A DNA stretch of 64,000 bases from Bordetella genomosp. 5 (GTDB lineage Bacteria; Pseudomonadota; Gammaproteobacteria; Burkholderiales; Burkholderiaceae_B). Below the pieces are notes generated by a model, which had not been told where the DNA came from, ran no database searches, and saw only the letters and a program-made list of their open reading frames with translations. The stretch spans positions 62,001 to 126,000 of the forward strand of contig NZ_NEVN01000013.1 in assembly GCF_002261475.1 (NCBI RefSeq). Direction: 5' to 3'. Of the stretch, positions 1 through 9,130 are shown piece by piece. The translations under genes and the position numbers were made by a program. Positions within the stretch are counted from its first letter, which is position 1. The number at the start of each line of letters is the position of its first letter.

Positions 1-1
1 G

Positions 2-103
2 TCGGCCCACTCGGCCTTCCGCACGCCGGAAGCCAGCGACAACCTGATCCAGGCCGCACTGAACCACGCACGCCGTGTGAGCGGCCAGGGAGCCCAGCAA
101 TGA
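2..103 (+). CDS. C-terminal tail of an unidentified protein (partial)
   Basis: An open frame runs in from the left edge and stops with TGA at 101-103. Only 33 residues are present, ending in VSGQGAQQ. The stop overlaps the ATG of the next gene (ATGA, 100-103), so the two are probably translationally coupled. The fragment is too short to assign a family. The coupling to a RidA-like gene and an aminotransferase hints at amino-acid or imine metabolism, which is inference only. Confidence 0.5.
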   Translation, partial: SAHSAFRTPEASDNLIQAALNHARRVSGQGAQQ

Positions 104-459
104 GCGATCGCCAGCCTATCACCCGCCTCGACCAGAACGCCCGCCGCTCGCGCGCGGTGATCCACAACAACACCGTGTATCTGGCGGGCCACACCGCCGA
201 CGACCGTTCGCAGGACATCGGCGGCCAGACCCGTCAGGTGCTGGCCAAGGTCGACGAGATGCTGGCCGCGTCGGGCACCGACAAATCGCGCGCGCTGAAC
301 GTGACGATCTGGCTCAAGAGCATGGAAGATTTCGCCGGCATGAATGCCGTCTATGATGCGTGGATCGTGCCCGGCCAGGCGCCGGCGCGGTGCTGCGGCG
401 CCATCGAACTCGCCGCTCCCGACATCCTCGTTGAAATCATGGTCACGGCCGCCGTCTAG
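100..459 (+). CDS. RidA (YjgF/YER057c/UK114) family protein
   Basis: This 119-residue protein has the usual length of the RidA family, small trimeric enzymes that hydrolyse reactive enamine/imine intermediates released by PLP enzymes. The N-terminal half has the family pattern VYLAGHTADD followed by TRQVLAKVDEMLAASG. Near the C-terminus the segment PARCCGAIELAAPDILVEI places an arginine where RidA enzymes carry the substrate-carboxylate-binding Arg. The start overlaps the preceding stop by 4 bp. A PLP-dependent aminotransferase follows 27 bp downstream, a natural partner for imine clearance. The exact subfamily and substrate cannot be read from the sequence. Confidence 0.9.
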   Translation: MSDRQPITRLDQNARRSRAVIHNNTVYLAGHTADDRSQDIGGQTRQVLAKVDEMLAASGTDKSRALNVTIWLKSMEDFAGMNAVYDAWIVPGQAPARCCGAIELAAPDILVEIMVTAAV

Positions 460-486
460 CCGACCTCACCTGAAGCAAAGCAAGCC

Positions 487-1722
487 ATGTCTACTTCTGC
501 TACCTCCTCGGGCAAACCGGTACTGCGCCGCGCCCGACGCATCGCCAAGATCGAAGTCTCCGAAATCCTGCGCATCGGCGCGCGCGCGGCCCAGCTCAAG
601 CGCGAAGGCCGGGACGTGATCGTGCTCGGCGCCGGCGAACCCGACTTCGACACGCCGGACAACGTCAAAGAAGCCGCGGTCCGGGCGATCGCGGCGGGCG
701 AGACCAAATACACGCTGCTCGACGGCACCCTCGCGCTCAAGACCGCGATCGTGAACAAGTTCAAGCGTGAAAACGGTCTGGAATTCGGTCTGGATCAGGT
801 CACGGCCAGCGCCGGCGCCAAACAGGTCATTCACAACGCCCTGCTCGCCACGCTGGACGACGGCGACGAAGTCATCGTGGTCACGCCCTACTGGACGTCC
901 TACGCCGACATGATCACCATCGCCGGCGGCGTCACGGTGCAGGTGGATGCCCGCGAAGAAAACGGCTTCCTTCTGGACCCGGCCGACCTCGAGCGCGCCA
1001 TCACCCCGCGCACGCGCTGGCTGATGCTGAACTCGCCGTCGAACCCGTCGGGCGCGGCCTACGACGAAGCGCGTCTGCGCGCCATCGCCGAAGTGCTGCT
1101 GCGCCACCCGCACGTGTGGCTGCTGGCCGACGACATCTACGAACACCTGATCTATGACGGCTTCGCCTTCAAGACCATGGTGCAAGTGGAGCCGCGTCTG
1201 GCGGATCGCACGCTGACCGTGAATGGTCTGTCCAAGGCCTATGCCATGACGGGCTGGCGCCTCGGCTATGCCGGCGGCCCCAAGGAACTCATCGCGGCCA
1301 TGGCCGTGGTGCAGAGCCAGAGCACGTCCAACCCGTGCTCGGTCACGCAGGCTGCCGCGATCGAAGCGCTCAATGGTCCGCAAGATGTCCTGGCCGAGCG
1401 CCGCGAGTCGTTCCGCAAGCGCCGCGACCTGGTGGTGGACGCGCTCAACGAGATCCCCGGCATTCGTTGCCGCCGTCCCGAAGGCGCGTTCTATACCTAC
1501 GCCAACTGCGAGGGCGTGCTGGGCAAGACGACCCCCAAGGGCCAGAAGCTCGAGACCGACGCGGACTTCTGCGCCTACCTGCTCAACGACCACGACGTGG
1601 CCGTGGTGCCGGGCAGCATCTTTGGCCTGGCGCCGTACTTCCGCATCAGCTATGCCACGTCCGAGGCGCAGCTGCGCACCGCGATGGAGCGCATCGCGCG
1701 CGCCGTCAGCGAGCTGAAGTAA
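487..1722 (+). CDS. PLP-dependent class I/II aminotransferase (AspC-like)
   Basis: This 411-residue fold-type I aminotransferase is probably an aspartate or aromatic/branched-chain transaminase. Visible signatures are the N-terminal GAGEPDFDTP motif, LNSPSNPSGAAY around the substrate-binding Asn, DDIYEHLIYDG with the pyridine-N-binding Asp, and NGLSKAYAMTGWRLGY with the PLP-binding Lys near residue 250. The C-terminal region around FRISYA carries the arginine that contacts the substrate carboxylate. It lies 27 bp after the RidA-like gene and is followed by an intrinsic terminator, so it closes this transcription unit. Length and motifs fit the bacterial aspartate/prephenate aminotransferase subgroup; the physiological substrate is not decidable. 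Confidence 0.93.
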   Translation: MSTSATSSGKPVLRRARRIAKIEVSEILRIGARAAQLKREGRDVIVLGAGEPDFDTPDNVKEAAVRAIAAGETKYTLLDGTLALKTAIVNKFKRENGLEFGLDQVTASAGAKQVIHNALLATLDDGDEVIVVTPYWTSYADMITIAGGVTVQVDAREENGFLLDPADLERAITPRTRWLMLNSPSNPSGAAYDEARLRAIAEVLLRHPHVWLLADDIYEHLIYDGFAFKTMVQVEPRLADRTLTVNGLSKAYAMTGWRLGYAGGPKELIAAMAVVQSQSTSNPCSVTQAAAIEALNGPQDVLAERRESFRKRRDLVVDALNEIPGIRCRRPEGAFYTYANCEGVLGKTTPKGQKLETDADFCAYLLNDHDVAVVPGSIFGLAPYFRISYATSEAQLRTAMERIARAVSELK

Positions 1723-1756
1723 CCGCCGCTGCCGCGCCCGCGCGGCATCCGGCAAC

Positions 1757-1787
1757 AAGCCCGCGCGAGCGATCGCGCGGGCTTTTT
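1757..1787 (+). terminator. Rho-independent terminator after the aminotransferase gene
   Basis: A perfect 11-bp stem, AAGCCCGCGCG (1757-1767) with CGCGCGGGCTT (1774-1784), encloses a 6-nt loop and runs into five T residues (1783-1787). It sits 35 bp after the aminotransferase stop codon. Confidence 0.85.
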
Positions 1788-1866
1788 CACGTGTGGCGCC
1801 GCCGCGCAGCCGGCCGCGCCGGCGACGGTCGGCCCTTCACTTCACATCTCCGGCGGCCTTCGGCCC

Positions 1867-2274
1867 TCACTTCACCTGGAACGCCTCGTCCACCGGCACC
1901 TGCATCGCGGTGACGAGCGCATTGGTCTGCGCGGCCATGCCGATCACCGCCAGCAGCTCGGCATGCGCCCGATCGGTCATGCCTTTGGCTTTGGCGGCGG
2001 CGGTGTGCGAATGAATGCAGTACGAGCAGCCGTTCGCCGTGGACACCGCGATGTAGATCATCTCGCGCACCAGCGGCGAGAGCTCGCCCTCGCTCATCAT
2101 CACCACCTTGAGCTGCGCCCAGGTGCGCGCCAGCGCGGGCGGATCATTGGCCAGTGCGCGCCAGAAGTTGTTAACGAAATCCGATTTGCGCGTGGCACGG
2201 ATGTCTTCGAACACCGCCCAGGCTTCGGGAATCCTGCGCACTTCATCGTCGCTCAGCAAACGCACGGTCGTCAT
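1867..2274 (-). CDS. AhpD-like carboxymuconolactone decarboxylase family protein
   Basis: A 135-residue AhpD-fold protein. The core motif NGCSYCIHSHTAAAKAKGM has the CxxC pair followed by His typical of alkylhydroperoxidase D-like redox proteins. The preceding EMIYIAVSTA and the following LLAVIGMAAQTNALV helices also fit. The start at 2274 (MTTVRLLSDDE) was chosen because GGAGGG lies just upstream of that ATG; a further ATG at 2292 gives six extra residues, and a longer reading is Arg-rich and unlikely. Function is probably peroxide or organic-radical detoxification. The gene lies downstream of the LysR gene on the same strand, about 50 bp away, and could share its transcript. Confidence 0.85.
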   Translation of the reverse strand: MTTVRLLSDDEVRRIPEAWAVFEDIRATRKSDFVNNFWRALANDPPALARTWAQLKVVMMSEGELSPLVREMIYIAVSTANGCSYCIHSHTAAAKAKGMTDRAHAELLAVIGMAAQTNALVTAMQVPVDEAFQVK

Positions 2275-2323
2275 GGCCTTGCCCTCCAGCATGGCGCGCC
2301 AGGCGGCGCGCTCCGTGCAACGA

Positions 2324-3262
2324 CTATATCGCGGCTCGCGCGGCCGGCGCGAGCAAGCCGGGCCGCCCCTCGTGCGCCTCCTGGGCACGCGCCAGGATGT
2401 ACTCGATCATCATGGCGATCGCGCGGGGATGGTGCCGGTTGGGCATGTACAGCATGTACATGCCCCGCCCGTAAATGCTGAGCCGCCACTGCGGCAGGAG
2501 CTGTACCAGATCGCCCCGTGCGATGTCTTCGTGGACCACGTAATCGGGCACCACGCCGATACCGATGCCAGCCTGCACCGCTGCGCGCTGGAAAGGATAA
2601 TTGCGCGAGACCAGCGTGGGCTCGAGGATGACGTGCTCGCGCGTGCCGCCCCGATAGGCCGACAGGCGCAGTGGCCGCCCGATCACCGCTGCGCAGATCA
2701 CCGGCAGGTGCGACAGCGCCGCGGGCTCCTGCGGCACGCCCGCCCGGGCCACGTACTCGGGCGAGGCACAGGCCACGTAGCCCACCTGCCCAAGTTCGCG
2801 CGCCACGAGATTCTGCGGCGGCTCGGACATGATGCGCACGGCGATATCGACCTCGTTGCGCAGCAGGTCTTCGACGCTGTTATCGAACAGCACGTCGAGC
2901 ACGATATCCGGGTACTGCTGCTTGAACGCCAGCAACCACGGCTGCATCACGAACTGCCCGTAGCCGCTCGGCACGCTCAGGCGCACGCGGCCCTGCGGCG
3001 TCTTGCCCAGCGTATCGATCGACTCGCGTGCGGCCACCAGCTCTTCGCGGATGGCACGTCCGTGCTGATAGAGCTTGAGGCCGACCTCGGTGGGCTCGAC
3101 ATGCCGCGTGGTTCGCCGCACCAGTTGCATGCCCACCGAGCGCTCGAGCTGCGTGAGGTGATAGCTCACGTTGGCGCGCGTCATTTTGAGGCGGCGCGCC
3201 GCTTCGCTCAGGTTGCCCGCGTCGAGGATCTCGACCAGCAGGGTCAGGGATTTGGTGTCCAA
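2324..3262 (-). CDS. LysR-family transcriptional regulator, divergent from the acyl-CoA operon
   Basis: A 312-residue LysR-type regulator. The N-terminal winged helix-turn-helix is clear (NLSEAARRLKMTRANVSYHL, then the RRTTRHVEPTEVG wing), followed by a periplasmic-binding-protein-like effector domain (VRLSVPSGYGQFV; DIAVRI). The start codon is TTG, since no in-frame ATG or GTG lies further upstream; a GAGAG stretch precedes it at modest spacing. The 204-bp divergent gap to the hydratase/dehydrogenase gene holds two matching operator-like elements and a 9-bp tandem repeat. By family habit it should regulate the divergent beta-oxidation operon in response to an acyl-CoA or acid inducer. That is inference. 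Confidence 0.92.
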   Translation of the reverse strand: MDTKSLTLLVEILDAGNLSEAARRLKMTRANVSYHLTQLERSVGMQLVRRTTRHVEPTEVGLKLYQHGRAIREELVAARESIDTLGKTPQGRVRLSVPSGYGQFVMQPWLLAFKQQYPDIVLDVLFDNSVEDLLRNEVDIAVRIMSEPPQNLVARELGQVGYVACASPEYVARAGVPQEPAALSHLPVICAAVIGRPLRLSAYRGGTREHVILEPTLVSRNYPFQRAAVQAGIGIGVVPDYVVHEDIARGDLVQLLPQWRLSIYGRGMYMLYMPNRHHPRAIAMMIEYILARAQEAHEGRPGLLAPAARAAI

Positions 3263-3281
3263 GCCTTGTCTCTCTCGTGGC

Positions 3282-3322
3282 GATCGGGTCGATCGGGTCG
3301 ATCGGGTCGATCGGGTCGATCG
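3282..3322. repeat. 9-bp tandem repeat (four copies plus 5 bp)
   Basis: GATCGGGTC is repeated perfectly four times (3282-3317) followed by GATCG. It lies in the 5' leader of the LysR gene, 20 bp upstream of the TTG start, and outside every accepted coding frame. Confidence 0.95.
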
Positions 3323-3330
3323 CCTGCATT

Positions 3331-3388
3331 GTCAAATCTTCTTTGACGCGATGTCAATCACCGATGCCATTGTCAAGAAAGATTTGCT
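3331..3388. promoter_or_regulatory. Paired operator-like elements between LysR gene and acyl-CoA operon
   Basis: GTCAAA-N5-TTTGAC (3331-3347) is a perfect inverted repeat. A second element, GTCAAGAAAGATTTGCT (3372-3388), matches the reverse complement of the first at 13 of 17 positions. The starts are 41 bp apart, about four helical turns, as expected for dimer-of-dimers binding by LysR regulators. Binding by the adjacent regulator is inferred. Confidence 0.6.
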
Positions 3389-3466
3389 GAGAAAGAATAA
3401 AAGCACAACATCATCGACGCGTTTCCCGGTCCAGACCGCAGGCAGCGCGCAAGGAGACATTGCCCG

Positions 3467-5605
3467 ATGGCAGACACCCACGCCACCGGCGCCGTACAGA
3501 CGCGCCGGTTGGACACCCTGCTCGTTCTCACGCTCGACCATCCACCCGTGAATGCGCTGAGCGCGCCCGTGCGCCGCGCGCTGCACGACGCGATCACCGC
3601 CGCGCAACACGATGACGCCGTACGCGCCATCCTGCTCCTGGGCAGCGGCCGCCAGTTCAGCGCTGGCGCCGATATCCGCGAGTTCGGCAAGCCGCCACTA
3701 TCCCCTTCGTTGCCCGAGGTCTGCAATCACATCGAAGCGAGCGCCAAGCCGGTGATCGCGGCATTGCACGGCCACGCGCTGGGCGGCGGGCTGGAACTGG
3801 CGCTGGCCGCGCACTACCGCGTGGCCGCCACCGGCACCCGCCTGGGCCTGCCTGAAGTCACGCTCGGTCTGCTGCCGGGCGCCGGCGGCACGCAGCGCGC
3901 GCCGCGCCTGATGGGCGCGGCGCCTGCCCTCGACCTGATGCTGAGCGGCCAACCGATCACCGCGACCCGCGCGCTCGACGCCGGCCTGATCGACGCGGTG
4001 CTGACCGACGAGCCGCTCGAAGCCGCGGCCGTCGCATGGATCGAAGCGCGTCTCGCGCTCGGCCTGCCGCTGCGCCCGACCCGACACGCGCGCGGCATGG
4101 CCGACCGGGCCGCCGCCCTCGAGGCCCTGGAGGCCGCCGAGGCACGCAATGCCCGGCAGGCCCGCGGCCTGAGCGCGCCGCCCCGCATCGTGCAGGCGGT
4201 GCGCGCGGCGCTCGATCTGCCCTTCGACGAAGGACAGGCCCTCGAACGCAAGCTGTTCCTGGAGTGCGTCGACAGTCCGCAACGCGCCAGCCTCGTGCAC
4301 GCGTTCTTTGCCGAACGCGAGGCGGCGCGCGTGCCCGAGATCGGCGACGCTTCGCCGCGCCCCGTCTCGGTCTGCGGCGTGATCGGCGGCGGCACCATGG
4401 GCGCCGGCATTGCCGTCAGCCTGATCGATGCCGGCTTGCGCGTCATCATGCTCGAACAGGACGACGCGGCGCTCGCACGCGGTCGCGAACGCGTGGAGCA
4501 CGTCTACGCGAGACTGGTTGCGAGCCAGCGCCTGAGCGCGGCGCAGCAATCGGAGCGGATGGCCCGGTTGACCGGCGCCACGCATTACGACGCGCTGGCC
4601 GAGGCCGATCTGATCATCGAAGCCGTGTTCGAAGACATGGACGTGAAATGCGGGGTGTTCCGTGAACTCGACCGCGTGGCGCGTCCGGGAGCCGTGCTGG
4701 CCACCAACACCTCCTATCTGGACGTGAACCGTATCGCGGCCGCCACCGGCCGGCCGCAGGATGTGCTGGGGCTGCACTTCTTTTCACCGGCCAACATCAT
4801 GAAGCTGGTCGAGGTGGTCGTGGGTGAGGCCACCGCGCCCGACACGATCGCGACCGGCTTCGCGCTTGCCAAGCGCCTGGGCAAGACGGCCGTGCGGGCG
4901 GGCGTATGCGACGGGTTCATCGGCAACCGCGTGCTCGCAGTCTATCGCCAGGCGGCCGACCTCATGCTCGAGGACGGCGCATCGCCCTACGACATCGATG
5001 CCGCGGTACGCGAGTTCGGGTACCCGATGGGACCGTACCAGATGGCCGACCTGGCCGGCGGCGATATCGGCTGGGCCACGCGCAAGCGCCGCGCACCCAC
5101 CCGCGACCCGGCGTTGCGCTACGTGCAGATTCCCGACCGCCTGTGCGAACGCGGCTGGTTCGGCCAGAAAACCGGGCGCGGCTTCTATCGCTACGCGGAC
5201 GGGGCGCGCCAGGGCACGCCCGATCCGGAAGTGCTCGCGATCATCGACGCCGAACGCGAACGCGCCGGCATCACGCCGCGCGCCTTCACGCAGGAGGACA
5301 TTATGCGGCGCTACCTCGCCGCGATGATCAACGAAGCCGCGCGCGTGCTCGACGAAGGCATCGCGCAGCGCCCGTCCGATGTCGACGTGGTGTTCCTGCG
5401 CGGCTATGGCTTTCCGCGACACCTTGGCGGTCCGCTGTTCCACGCCGATCGGATGGGCCTGCCCAACGTGCTCGCCGATATCCAGGCCTTCGCGCAGGAC
5501 GACCCGCACTTCTGGCGCCCCGCGCCGTTGCTCGTCGCCCTGGTCGAACGCGGCCAGGACTTTGCCAGTCTCAACTCGTCTGCCACCGGAAAAACCCATG
5601 CGTGA
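3467..5605 (+). CDS. Bifunctional enoyl-CoA hydratase / 3-hydroxyacyl-CoA dehydrogenase
   Basis: A 712-residue FadJ/FadB-type multifunctional beta-oxidation protein. Residues about 1-190 are a crotonase domain with the oxyanion-hole segments [15 protein letters not shown] and [14 protein letters not shown], then the catalytic-Glu region [19 protein letters not shown]. From about residue 303 comes an NAD-binding Rossmann fold ([20 protein letters not shown]) with the dehydrogenase motif [17 protein letters not shown], followed by two C-terminal helical dehydrogenase domains. It hydrates 2-enoyl-CoA and oxidises the L-3-hydroxyacyl-CoA product. AAGGAG lies 10 bp upstream of the ATG. It is the first gene of a tight six-gene operon. 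The acyl chain handled is unknown. Confidence 0.93.
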   Translation: MADTHATGAVQTRRLDTLLVLTLDHPPVNALSAPVRRALHDAITAAQHDDAVRAILLLGSGRQFSAGADIREFGKPPLSPSLPEVCNHIEASAKPVIAALHGHALGGGLELALAAHYRVAATGTRLGLPEVTLGLLPGAGGTQRAPRLMGAAPALDLMLSGQPITATRALDAGLIDAVLTDEPLEAAAVAWIEARLALGLPLRPTRHARGMADRAAALEALEAAEARNARQARGLSAPPRIVQAVRAALDLPFDEGQALERKLFLECVDSPQRASLVHAFFAEREAARVPEIGDASPRPVSVCGVIGGGTMGAGIAVSLIDAGLRVIMLEQDDAALARGRERVEHVYARLVASQRLSAAQQSERMARLTGATHYDALAEADLIIEAVFEDMDVKCGVFRELDRVARPGAVLATNTSYLDVNRIAAATGRPQDVLGLHFFSPANIMKLVEVVVGEATAPDTIATGFALAKRLGKTAVRAGVCDGFIGNRVLAVYRQAADLMLEDGASPYDIDAAVREFGYPMGPYQMADLAGGDIGWATRKRRAPTRDPALRYVQIPDRLCERGWFGQKTGRGFYRYADGARQGTPDPEVLAIIDAERERAGITPRAFTQEDIMRRYLAAMINEAARVLDEGIAQRPSDVDVVFLRGYGFPRHLGGPLFHADRMGLPNVLADIQAFAQDDPHFWRPAPLLVALVERGQDFASLNSSATGKTHA

Positions 5606-6779
5606 AGCCGTCATCGTCGCCACCGCGCGCACCCCCATCACCAAGGCCCATCGCGGTGAGTTCAACCTGATCGATGGCCCGACCCTGGCCGCGCATGCGG
5701 TACGGGCGGCCGTCGACCGCGCCGGCGTGGACCCCGACCTGATCGAAGACGCGCTCATCGGCTGCGGCTATCCGGAAGGCACGACCGGCCGCAACGTGGC
5801 GCGCCAGGCCGTGATCCGCGCGCAGCTCCCGGTGAGCGTGGGCGGCGCGACCATCAATCGCTATTGCGCCTCGGGCCTGCAGGCTGTGGCGTCCGCCGCC
5901 TCGCGCATCATTGTCGACGGCGCCCCGGCCATGATCGCGGGCGGCGTCGAGAGCGTGTCGCAGATCCGCACGCGCGACGACGGCCAGAGCGGCATGGACG
6001 CGTGGATTCTCGCGCACAAGCCCGAGCTGTACCTGCCCATGATCGAGACGGCCGACATCGTGGCTGCGCGCTACGGCATCAGCCGCGAAGATCAGGACAG
6101 GTTCGCCGCGCAGAGCCAGGACCGTACCGAAGCCGCCCAGGCCGCGGGCCGCTACGCGGAAGAAATCATCGCGGTGACGACGCGCATGCGCGTCACCGAC
6201 AAGGCGACCGGCGCCACCGAGGAGCGCGAGGTCACCGTCGACGCCGACACCTGCAACCGGCCCGGCACGCGCTATGAGTCGCTGGCCAAGCTCGAGCCCG
6301 TGCGTGGCGCCGGCAACAGCATCACCGCCGGCAACGCCTCGCAACTTTCCGACGGCGCCGCGGCGCTCGTGCTGATGGAAGCCGGCGAGGCCGAGCGCGC
6401 GGGGCTACAGGCGCTGGGCGCGTTCCGCGGCTTCGCGGTCGCGGGCTGCGAGCCCGATGAAATGGGCATCGGCCCGGTCTACGCCGTGCCGCGCCTGCTG
6501 GCGCGCCACGGTCTCACCGTCGACGACATCGATCTGTGGGAACTCAATGAGGCGTTCGCCTCGCAGGCGCTTTACTGCCAGCGCAAGCTCGGCATCCCGA
6601 TGGAACGCCTGAACGTGAACGGCGGCGCGATCGCGCTGGGCCATCCATTCGGGGTGACCGGCGCGCGCCTCGTGGGCCACGTCCTGCTCGAAGGCCGCCG
6701 CCGTGGCGCGCGCCGCGCCGTCGTGACGATGTGCGTGGGCGGCGGCATGGGCGCGGCCGGCCTGTTCGACATTTACTGA
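5598..6779 (+). CDS. Acetyl-CoA acetyltransferase / 3-ketoacyl-CoA thiolase
   Basis: A 393-residue thiolase. The nucleophilic Cys is near residue 90 in [11 protein letters not shown]. The C-terminal motifs are [19 protein letters not shown], with the catalytic His, and [13 protein letters not shown], with the second catalytic Cys. It performs the final CoA-dependent cleavage of 3-ketoacyl-CoA. The start at 5598 ([14 protein letters not shown]) overlaps the hydratase/dehydrogenase stop by 8 bp, which suits translational coupling; a longer in-frame reading starting inside the previous gene lacks family similarity. It belongs to the same operon as its neighbours. Confidence 0.94.
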   Translation: MREAVIVATARTPITKAHRGEFNLIDGPTLAAHAVRAAVDRAGVDPDLIEDALIGCGYPEGTTGRNVARQAVIRAQLPVSVGGATINRYCASGLQAVASAASRIIVDGAPAMIAGGVESVSQIRTRDDGQSGMDAWILAHKPELYLPMIETADIVAARYGISREDQDRFAAQSQDRTEAAQAAGRYAEEIIAVTTRMRVTDKATGATEEREVTVDADTCNRPGTRYESLAKLEPVRGAGNSITAGNASQLSDGAAALVLMEAGEAERAGLQALGAFRGFAVAGCEPDEMGIGPVYAVPRLLARHGLTVDDIDLWELNEAFASQALYCQRKLGIPMERLNVNGGAIALGHPFGVTGARLVGHVLLEGRRRGARRAVVTMCVGGGMGAAGLFDIY

Positions 6780-6788
6780 AGGAACGAG

Positions 6789-7985
6789 ATGGATCTGGAA
6801 TTCACCCCCGAGGAACGCGCCTTCCGCGACAGCGTGCGCAGCTTTCTGCGCGAGCATCTGCCGGCACGGCTGTCCGAGAAGGTGCATGGCGGCAAGCACC
6901 TGACGCGCGAAGACATGGTCGAGTGGCACGCCATTCTGAACGCCCGCGGCTGGCTCGCGAGCCATTGGCCCGTGGAGCATGGCGGCACCGGCTGGACCAC
7001 CGTGCAGAAATTCATCTTCGAGAATGAATGCGCTCTCGCGGGCGCGCCGCGCATCGTGCCGTTCGGTCTCAGCATGCTGGGACCGGTACTGATCAAGTAT
7101 GGCGACGAAGCCCAGAAGCGCTATTGGCTGCCGCGCATTCTCAACGGCGACGACTGGTGGTGCCAGGGCTACTCCGAGCCGGGCGCGGGCTCTGACCTCG
7201 CCTCGCTCAAGACCTCGGCCGTGCGCGAGGGCGACAGCTACATCGTCAACGGCCAGAAGACCTGGACCACGCTGGGCCAGTACGCCAACATGATCTTCTG
7301 CCTCGTGCGCACCTCCAACGAAGGCCGCCAGCAAGAGGGCATCAGCTTTCTGCTGATCGACATGAACAGCCCCGGCATCGAGGTGCGGCCCATCATCACC
7401 CTCGATGGCGAGCATGAGGTCAACGAGGTGTTTTTCTCGGATGTGCGCGTGCCCGTCGAGAATCTGGTGGGTGGCGAAAACCGCGGCTGGACCTGCGCCA
7501 AGTATCTGCTGACCTACGAGCGCACCAACATCGCCGGCGTCGGCCAGTCGACCGCCGCGCTCGCGCGCCTGAAGGCCGTGGCAAGGCGCGAACGCCGTCA
7601 CGGCAAGCCGCTGGCCGACGATCCCGATTTCGCCGCCCGCGTCGCGCGCGTGGAGATCGAGCTCGAGAACATGCGCACCACGAATCTGCGCGTCATCGCG
7701 GCGGCCGCCAACGGCGGCGTGCCGGGCGCGGAAAGTTCGATGCTGAAGATCCGCGGCACCGAGATCCGCCAGGAGATCAATGCGCTGCAGCGCCGCGCCA
7801 TGGGCCCGTATGCAAGGCCCTACATTCCCGAGGCGCTGGAGGCCGGATACGAGGGCCCGCGGATCGGCCCGGACGGCGCCGACAGCGCCGCCGCGCAGTA
7901 CTTCAACAATCGCAAGCTGTCGATCTTCGGCGGCTCCAACGAAATCCAGAAGAACATCATCACCAAGATGATGCTCGGCCTGTAG
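6789..7985 (+). CDS. Acyl-CoA dehydrogenase, first subunit-like copy
   Basis: A 398-residue FAD-dependent acyl-CoA dehydrogenase. It shows the FAD-binding segment QGYSEPGAGSDLASLKTSA, then QKTWTTLGQYANM, and a C-terminal SIFGGSNEIQKNII motif. It would introduce the trans-2 double bond into an acyl-CoA. In many short/medium-chain enzymes the catalytic Glu lies in a YEGT context near this C-terminal motif; here the position reads FGGS, so the base must lie elsewhere or come from a partner subunit. A second, dissimilar dehydrogenase follows after 11 bp, suggesting a heteromeric enzyme. The gene starts 9 bp after the thiolase stop. Confidence 0.92.
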   Translation: MDLEFTPEERAFRDSVRSFLREHLPARLSEKVHGGKHLTREDMVEWHAILNARGWLASHWPVEHGGTGWTTVQKFIFENECALAGAPRIVPFGLSMLGPVLIKYGDEAQKRYWLPRILNGDDWWCQGYSEPGAGSDLASLKTSAVREGDSYIVNGQKTWTTLGQYANMIFCLVRTSNEGRQQEGISFLLIDMNSPGIEVRPIITLDGEHEVNEVFFSDVRVPVENLVGGENRGWTCAKYLLTYERTNIAGVGQSTAALARLKAVARRERRHGKPLADDPDFAARVARVEIELENMRTTNLRVIAAAANGGVPGAESSMLKIRGTEIRQEINALQRRAMGPYARPYIPEALEAGYEGPRIGPDGADSAAAQYFNNRKLSIFGGSNEIQKNIITKMMLGL

Positions 7986-7996
7986 GACGCCGTGCC

Positions 7997-9130
7997 ATGA
8001 ATTTTGAACATACCGAAGACCGCCGCATGCTCGCCGACATGCTGCGCCGCTTTGTCTCCGAGCAATACGACTTCCCGGCCCGCGACGCCATCGCGCGCTC
8101 CGAGGCCGGCTGGAGCCAGACCATGTGGCAGCGCTACGCCGAACTCGGGGCCATCGGCGCCCTGTTCACCGAGGCCGATGGCGGCCTGGGCGGCGCCGGC
8201 TTCGACATCATGGTGGTGTTCGAAGCGCTGGGCCGCGGCTTGGTGCTCGAGCCCTTCCTCGATACGCTGATGGTCGGCAGCGTGCTCGCCCGCGCAGGCA
8301 CGTCCGCGCAGCGCGAGCGGCTCGCTGCGCTGATCGAAGGCAGCGCGACGGTGGCATGGGCGCACGCGGAGCCGGGCAACGGCTACGCGCTCGACGAGGT
8401 CGAGACCACCGCGCGGCGCGATGGCGATCACTGGGTGCTGGACGGCGCCAAGGCCGTCGTCACGCTGGGTGACCAGGTGTCTTGGCTGCTGGTGTCGGCG
8501 CGCGTGTCGGAGGCCGACATCGGTCTGTTCCTCGTGCCCGCCGACGCGGCGGGCGTGGCCCGCCAGGGCTATCCCCTGATCGACGGCGGCCGCGCCGCGG
8601 AAATCACCTTGTCCGGCGTACGCGTGCCGACCGATCACGCCGTCGGCGCACCGTCGGAAGGCGCCGCGCTCATCGAACACGCCGCGGGCCGGGGCGTGCT
8701 TGCGCTGTGCGCCGAGGCGCTGGGCGCGATGGACGCCGCGCGCGAGGCCACGCTCGAGTATCTCGGCACGCGCCGCCAGTTCGGCGCGCCCCTGGGCAGC
8801 TTCCAGGCCCTGCAGCACCGCATGGCCGATCTGCTGATCGAGATCGAGCAGGCCCGCTCGGCGGTGATCAACGCCGCTGCGGCGCTCGACAAGCCCGAGC
8901 GCGCCGCGCGCGAACGCGCCCTCTCGGCCGCCAAGGTCACGATCGGCCGGGTCGGCACACGCGTGGCCGAAGAGAGCATCCAGCTGCATGGCGGCATAGG
9001 CATGACATGGGAACTGCCGCTGGCGCATCACGCCAAACGGCTCGTCATGATCGACCACCAGCTCGGCGACGAAGACCATCATCTGCGCCGCTACATCGCG
9101 CTCGGGCAGGAAGCGGAGGCGAGCGCATGA
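7997..9130 (+). CDS. Acyl-CoA dehydrogenase, second (shorter) copy
   Basis: A 377-residue acyl-CoA dehydrogenase-family protein. It has the N-terminal helical domain (MLADMLRRFVSEQYDF), a mid beta-domain (VAWAHAEPGNGYA, GAKAVVTLGDQ) and the C-terminal helical bundle including RRQFGAPLGSFQALQHRMADL and IQLHGGIGMTWELPLAHHAKR. It lacks the usual FGGSNEIQ/YEGT motif altogether. With the adjacent longer copy this resembles the alpha/beta dehydrogenase pairs of steroid and branched-chain degradation; that is inference. Its stop overlaps the ligase start (ATGA, 9127-9130), so the two are coupled. Confidence 0.9.
   Translation: MNFEHTEDRRMLADMLRRFVSEQYDFPARDAIARSEAGWSQTMWQRYAELGAIGALFTEADGGLGGAGFDIMVVFEALGRGLVLEPFLDTLMVGSVLARAGTSAQRERLAALIEGSATVAWAHAEPGNGYALDEVETTARRDGDHWVLDGAKAVVTLGDQVSWLLVSARVSEADIGLFLVPADAAGVARQGYPLIDGGRAAEITLSGVRVPTDHAVGAPSEGAALIEHAAGRGVLALCAEALGAMDAAREATLEYLGTRRQFGAPLGSFQALQHRMADLLIEIEQARSAVINAAAALDKPERAARERALSAAKVTIGRVGTRVAEESIQLHGGIGMTWELPLAHHAKRLVMIDHQLGDEDHHLRRYIALGQEAEASA

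Noticed and set aside
466-1758. Long antisense open frames opposite real genes (for example 466-1758, 3698-4777, 14935-17601, 45057-46964)
   Set aside because: They are rich in Arg, Ala, Gly and His, lack known motifs and lie fully opposite genes with clear function. High GC content removes stop codons and creates such frames.
3282-3322. CRISPR-like repeat
   Set aside because: Units are 9 bp and directly contiguous without spacers; this is a simple tandem repeat.
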